Positions 60,891 to 64,000 of a stretch of DNA of 64,000 nucleotides are shown here, piece after piece. The DNA lies in assembly GCA_022478985.1 (NCBI GenBank), contig JAKSZP010007894.1, forward strand, positions 62,001 to 126,000. Reading direction: 5' to 3'. The notes beneath the pieces are model-generated. The model was not told the DNA's origin, did not search any database, and saw nothing but the letters and a program-made list of their open reading frames with translations. The DNA comes from Massospora cicadina. Its lineage: Eukaryota; Entomophthoromycota; Entomophthoromycetes; Entomophthorales; Entomophthoraceae. Position numbers and translations under genes: made by a program. Numbering within the stretch: the stretch's first letter is position 1; each line of letters starts with the position of its first letter.

Positions 60891-63800
60891 TTGATGCTTA
60901 TAGCAATCGCCCAAAAAATATGTCAGAGACTTGTCCTGACAATAACCAGTCAGGGGGGAGAATGACCCCAATCATGCGCAAACAGGCAAACTGAGAAAAC
61001 TGTCAGGCATAAACCCTAAAGAACAATCAGGCACAATCGCAAAAAATCCAAGTCACCAGCTGGGTAAATCAGCCCAGAATTGATCAGTGAATCAGAGTTA
61101 ACTGTCAGGAATCATCCCTGTTGGGGATGAAGAAGTGTTGGGCACTGAATCTGATGGATCATACACCCCTGAAAGTTTATCAAAATAGTAAAAATACTAC
61201 CAGGAGGGGCTGAAACCCCAACTATGGTCAAGTTGGTGAACAGGACCCTGGTAAAGTACACCCCCATCCAGAAGGGCATGTTAGCCAACTGTGGAGTGTC
61301 TTTGCACAAAATCAAGCAGTGGGAGGACCTACAGTTCCCATATTCAATGGCGAAACAATAGATCTCCAAAAACATTATTCCAGCCATTATGGCCATCTGG
61401 CGAGAAAACAAGTTTTCTGCCTGGGCAGTTATACAATGGCTTGCACCCAAATATCGCTTGAGATGGGGATGCTTTTTAAGGCGTCATAGATCTGAACTGA
61501 AGGCGCCCTTGAATGGATGAAACTACCCTGGAGCATAAAGCGAATGAAGCCTCAGTTCTAGAAGATTAAAGCTGGCAGATGTGAAGGCTTGGATGGCAGC
61601 TGGTATTAACCTTCTTAATGCAATGGATTACAATAAGGCAGGAATATTAGGGAGATTCGCCTAAGCCATCGGGAGCTCAGGACTCACTCCAACAAAATTA
61701 TCTGATTATGCAAAACATTTCCCTAACATTTTGACCACTCTCAAATGGGACCAACATATCATTCCATTGACAACATGCTGGAATGGTATAACACCCCATT
61801 CTCCCCAGAGGAGGCATTGTCGTGGATTGTGGCCAGGTTAAGGCCGCTGAGGCCCTATACTGGTCATACACCTGAACCCACCAGCTACTGCATCCGAGCT
61901 AATGAAGGTGGGATGGCCAAAGGAGAAGGCAGTGGAGTGGGGACTCTTCAAGGATTGGTAGCCGAAAGAGGCCACTAACTGGTCTGCCAATGGATTTACA
62001 CCATTGGAAATGAAATACTGGAACTATGTGGGAACCAGTATTGACCAAGTTTGTGAATGGGCGGAACTGGGAGTCACAAAATCCAACTCCAAAACCTTCT
62101 GAGGCCAATCTTCCCCATTGAGAAATGGAAACTCTGGAGCAACGTCGCCACACTAGCTGAAGCCACAGACTGGGACGGGCTGGGTTCACCCTAGAGTCAA
62201 CCAACCATAGATGGAACACAAAATTTCACCACAGGTGGCATCAGCGATAAAAGGGTCACAGCCCCAGACCTTGGCCGAGAATGGATTAAAGCGGGGATCC
62301 AAATTAAAACCATCTAGGATTGGAAGTAATCCCTCCAGGAACTGATGGTAGCTGCCCCATATGCCGCCAAAGGTTTCGCCCCTTCCAAAGCTTTCCAGTG
62401 GTGCAAATCGTGAGTTCCAGCCACCATGGCATGAATTTTCACAGATGATGGGTGATATAGTGTTATGGGAAGGGACTGGTGCCAGCATAGTTTGATTACG
62501 CTGGAGGTTGTCCAATTCTACTTGCACCCAACGTGCAGCTCAGAATCCGCCCTCAAATGGTAATGATTGGAATTATCATTGAAACATGCCCTCAAGTGGC
62601 AAAACCTTGAGATCAGAGCACAACTGGCTAGGAGCATTAATCGCCATGGTATCAGCATAAACCAGATTAAAGCATTTCTCAATTGGGGATTTAGTCTTGA
62701 TGAGCCAATAAGTTGGATAATGAAGGGGAAAACCACCGCTGAAGTACCTAAGCCAAGCACAAAATCAAAGTTGTACAGCACAGAGGCAGCCCACACCGAT
62801 GATAACACATGGAATGGGGCCAGAAGCCATATTGAATACTTCCACCAACTAATCATTGGAGGCTTCACAGACCGCCAAGCACCTAAGACAATCTAAAGAA
62901 TGCATTCTGAATTAACCTGCAGCAGGTGAAGGAGATGTGGTCTGACCAGATAATGTCAATTTATCAGGAGCTCAATGAGGTACTAGTGGGAAGGGACGTT
63001 GACCATCACTGGTACCCGAATGGGGCTATATCAATATCATGATTCCAGGCGAATTGGACCATAAAAAGCTCCTCAATATCGGAATCAATTATAAAAGAGT
63101 CTATCTGTGTATGGAACTGACTAGGTAAGCTAACCAAACCTCACAGTGGGTGACATTCCAAAACCTCTTGACCAATTGGGTGAGGGAATGGATGCACAAA
63201 GTGACCTGGACTGGACTATAGTACTATGGAGAAGTACAACATCTTGGCAAGCTGGCAAAAATTACATTACAAAGTACCTTTGCCCCGAAAAGTTGAAGTG
63301 CTATATGAACTGTCAATGTGGATGGAGCTGAATAAAATCGCCTTGCCTTGATTCATACGCCTACCTGGCCTGAGCAGAGTCATGTAAGTTGAGCATAAAG
63401 ATGAGAAGCAATAATGCCAGTTATGTTACCAGACTGGCAAACAATAGCTCAATTCCACCATCACAAGGGAGAAACCCCTCAAGAGTATGAATATGACCCT
63501 ATCAGAGGGATACAGAGATCAGGGCCAAAACATTCCTTTGACCAAAAGCCAAAGAATGGATCCTGTGGAACCTGATAGAGGTCTCAGACATGAAATGCCA
63601 ACAGAAAGAGTTGTACATCGCCCATAGGGAAGCATGGGAATGAGAAGTGGCCAAATGATAAAGTAAATGATGAGCCCTTCATCAACACAGACCTCAAATT
63701 ATACAAAATGGACAAAAGAATGAGCCCCAAATCGATGGCGTCACACCAATTCAAGTGGAATGGACAATCCTCTAGGAAGAACAATGGCAGAAGGTGATCC

Positions 63801-64000
63801 CAAAAAATCCCCCAAGAAGTGATGGGCAGCACAAGAGGCCAATAAATTAAAATCTAAGACTGACAAGTTGAAAGCAAATATGAAGTCAACTTGGAAATTG
63901 TCAGCAAACAAACCCAAGGAGACTAGCAATTAAACAACTGAATCGATGAGATCAGCAAAGTCAGCCAAATGAAATCTGACCAAAAAGGCCAGATCCACCA
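60890..64000 (+). pseudogene. Decayed gene of 13-residue W-x3-G-[FI]-x4-A repeats
   Basis: A long plus-strand reading, broken by stops and frameshifts, in which an anchor residue (usually Trp, else Tyr, Phe, Ile, Leu or Cys) recurs every 13 codons. Anchor codons 39 bp apart include 61320, 61359 (TAG), 61398, 61437; 61590, 61629, 61668, 61707, 61746; 61784, 61823; 61980, 62019, 62058, 62097; 62282, 62321, 62360, 62399, 62438, 62477, 62516; 62558, 62597, 62636, 62675, 62714; and 63557, 63596, 63635. Typical units are WYNTPFSPEEALS and WSANGFTPLEMKY: Gly or similar at +4, Phe/Ile at +5, often Ala at +10. The frame shifts at least three times. A Lys-rich part (63840-64000) follows and runs off the window. 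Upstream (60890-61270) is Gly/Pro/Ser-rich. The repeat should form short alpha-helical solenoid or coiled units. I recall similar repeats in microbial-eukaryote proteins but cannot name the family or its function. Confidence 0.7.

Noticed and set aside
1..64000. CRISPR arrays, rRNA, riboswitches, bacterial operons or phage genes
   Set aside because: No spaced identical repeats, rRNA landmarks or Shine-Dalgarno-linked gene strings are present; the content is eukaryotic retroelement sequence.

Overview
The window looks like gene-poor heterochromatin of a eukaryote with a large, repeat-rich genome. No intact cellular gene is visible. Every recognisable reading frame is interrupted by stops or frameshifts. 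By eye the sequence is moderately AT-rich, and there are no operons or bacterial features. Nearly all identifiable coding sequence comes from Ty3/Gypsy LTR retrotransposons, one of them a chromovirus with an integrase-linked chromodomain. The wording of the RT, integrase and chromodomain remnants reminds me of basidiomycete, especially rust-type, fungal elements, but this is an impression and other eukaryotes are not excluded.

Layout from left to right. 0.2-5 kb: a dispersed repeat (P1) and a plus-strand Gypsy pol (L), whose RT carries a 128-bp tRNA-derived SINE. 5.3-9.2 kb: unassigned, with a minus-strand remnant built of 24-residue tandem repeats. 9.2-15 kb: two copies (A, minus; E, plus) of a ~1.9-kb retroposon encoding only a zinc-knuckle GAG/ORF1-like protein; E is split by a solo LTR-like insert. 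15-24.4 kb: very decayed, with one RT trace and repeat P2. 24.4-27.9 kb: LTR element N with two LTRs and an integrase. 28.3-30.2 kb: GAG-only copy C (minus). 30.2-39.7 kb: two minus-strand Gypsy elements in tandem (G and chromovirus H), each with a related gag-like region upstream. 41.4-44.2 kb: plus-strand Gypsy I. 44.2-55.6 kb: a nested stack. Minus-strand Gypsy K, with LTR pair R2/R1, is split by a TGTTAG...CTAACA solo LTR, which is itself split by GAG-only copy D; a SINE sits in the K 5' LTR. 56.4-58.3 kb: GAG-only copy B inserted in Gypsy M (RNase H and integrase at 58.5-60.2 kb). 60.9-64 kb: a decayed plus-strand gene made of 13-residue repeats anchored by tryptophan, continuing past the window edge.

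Three things stand out. First, the 13-residue repeat gene: 32 anchor codons were placed by hand, mostly exactly 39 bp apart, and it matches no transposon protein I know. Second, the GAG-only retroposon family: five copies, about 1.9 kb, no LTRs, 15-20 bp target-site duplications on two copies, and a 5' hairpin whose stem shows compensatory changes. Third, the SINEs and GAG-only copies C and D end in the same ~35-40 bp 3' tail, as expected if one unseen LINE mobilises both. Element boundaries given with 'about' are estimates from pairwise comparison by eye.
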